Assembly (NCBI GenBank): GCA_045597945.1
Contig: JAZLLD010000062.1
Coordinates: 1-6,817 of the forward strand
Length of the DNA stretch: 6,817 bases
Direction of reading: 5' to 3'
Origin: Colimorpha sp045597945
Lineage (GTDB): Bacteria; Bacteroidota; Bacteroidia; Bacteroidales; P3
The notes under the pieces are model-generated. The model was not told the DNA's origin, did not search any database, and worked only from the letters and a program-made list of their open reading frames with translations. The position numbers were made by a program, and so were the translations under genes. This document shows, piece by piece, positions 6,437 to 6,817 of the stretch (its first letter is position 1; every line of letters starts with the position of its first letter).

Positions 6437-6817
6437 ATGTTCACCGTCATCCTCTGCACCTACAACCGCGACAAATATATCTACAATGTGCTGAAAAGTG
6501 TCGCCGAGAACGATTTTCCTCGCTCCGAATATGAGATTGTGCTAGTCAACAACAACAGCACCGACAACACCGAGGCCGAGTGCCGACGCTTCCAATTCGA
6601 CTTCCCCGACATCACCTTCCGATATTTCATCGAGACGCAGCAAGGCCTTTCCTATGCGCGCAATTGCGGCATCCGCAACGCCCAGGGCGACCTCCTGGTC
6701 TATGTGGACGATGATGCCACTGTGAACAAAGAATATCTGCGCACCTATGCCGACTTCTTTGCGCAAAACCCCAGCGCCGTAGCCGCCGGCGGTCCCATCC
6801 TGCCTGTCTACGAGACC
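6437..6817 (+). CDS. family 2 glycosyltransferase, N-terminal part (runs off the window)
   Basis: The first 127 codons of a GT-A-fold family 2 glycosyltransferase are present, and the frame is still open at the right edge. Visible features are the nucleotide-binding start TVILCTYNR (3-11), VNNNSTDNT (37-45), GLSYARNCGIRNAQGD (about 70-85), and the metal-binding YVDDDA motif with D91-D93. Such enzymes move a sugar from a nucleotide-sugar to a growing glycan, usually at the cytoplasmic face of the membrane during polysaccharide or LPS assembly. The acceptor and donor cannot be told. The ATG at 6437 is 20 bases after the terminator. The A/C-rich stretch between them has no TAnnTTTG element, so its promoter is unclear, and it may rely on read-through. 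The NNNSTD and YVDDDA strings favour a glycan-assembly transferase over a dolichol-phosphate-type (DPM1-like) enzyme. Confidence 0.92.
   Translation, partial: MFTVILCTYNRDKYIYNVLKSVAENDFPRSEYEIVLVNNNSTDNTEAECRRFQFDFPDITFRYFIETQQGLSYARNCGIRNAQGDLLVYVDDDATVNKEYLRTYADFFAQNPSAVAAGGPILPVYET

Noticed and set aside
3873..6817. A CsbB-YfhO-like pair, in which a polyprenyl-phosphate glycosyltransferase feeds sugars to YfhO as in Bacillus.
   Set aside because: The visible part of the downstream transferase has NNNSTD and YVDDDA strings typical of glycan-assembly GT2 enzymes and not the DPM1-like pattern. A strong terminator also separates the two genes. The missing C-terminus could change this.

Overview
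The window looks like an ordinary stretch of a Bacteroidetes (probably Bacteroidales) chromosome. Three things point there: a near-perfect Bacteroidetes-type -7 promoter element (TATCTTTG at 1701-1708), A/T-rich start contexts with no convincing Shine-Dalgarno sequence, and gene families typical of the phylum (a 7TM-HD protein with short N-terminal anchor, a long YfhO-type membrane protein, and a protein resembling the IPExxxVDY family). All genes read left to right. Genus cannot be told from the sequence alone. No mobile element, CRISPR array, tRNA or rRNA was seen.

Layout. Positions 1-103 hold a possible C-terminal tail of an upstream gene and a short A-rich leader. Positions 104-1626 hold two tightly packed genes, 2 bases apart: a radical SAM iron-sulfur protein of the PflX/COG1313 type with a cysteine-rich N-terminus, and a 207-aa protein of unknown function. 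A weak hairpin with a T-run follows, then a strong promoter. Positions 1730-6371 look like one transcription unit: a 662-aa PgpH-type membrane HD phosphodiesterase (predicted cyclic-di-AMP hydrolase), a 40-codon ORF for a small putatively exported peptide (3728-3850), and an 832-aa YfhO-family membrane protein with GT-C glycosyltransferase-like features. A clear intrinsic terminator (6378-6416) closes it. From 6437 a family 2 glycosyltransferase begins and runs off the right edge.

How the parts may work together. The second unit links a second-messenger phosphodiesterase to a large envelope protein, and the next gene is a glycosyltransferase, so the right two thirds of the window has a cell-envelope theme. 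This is inference from neighbourhood. I found no clearly novel multi-gene system. The most unusual item is the small exported-peptide ORF between the phosphodiesterase and the YfhO gene, followed by the ten cysteines in the first 63 residues of the radical SAM protein.
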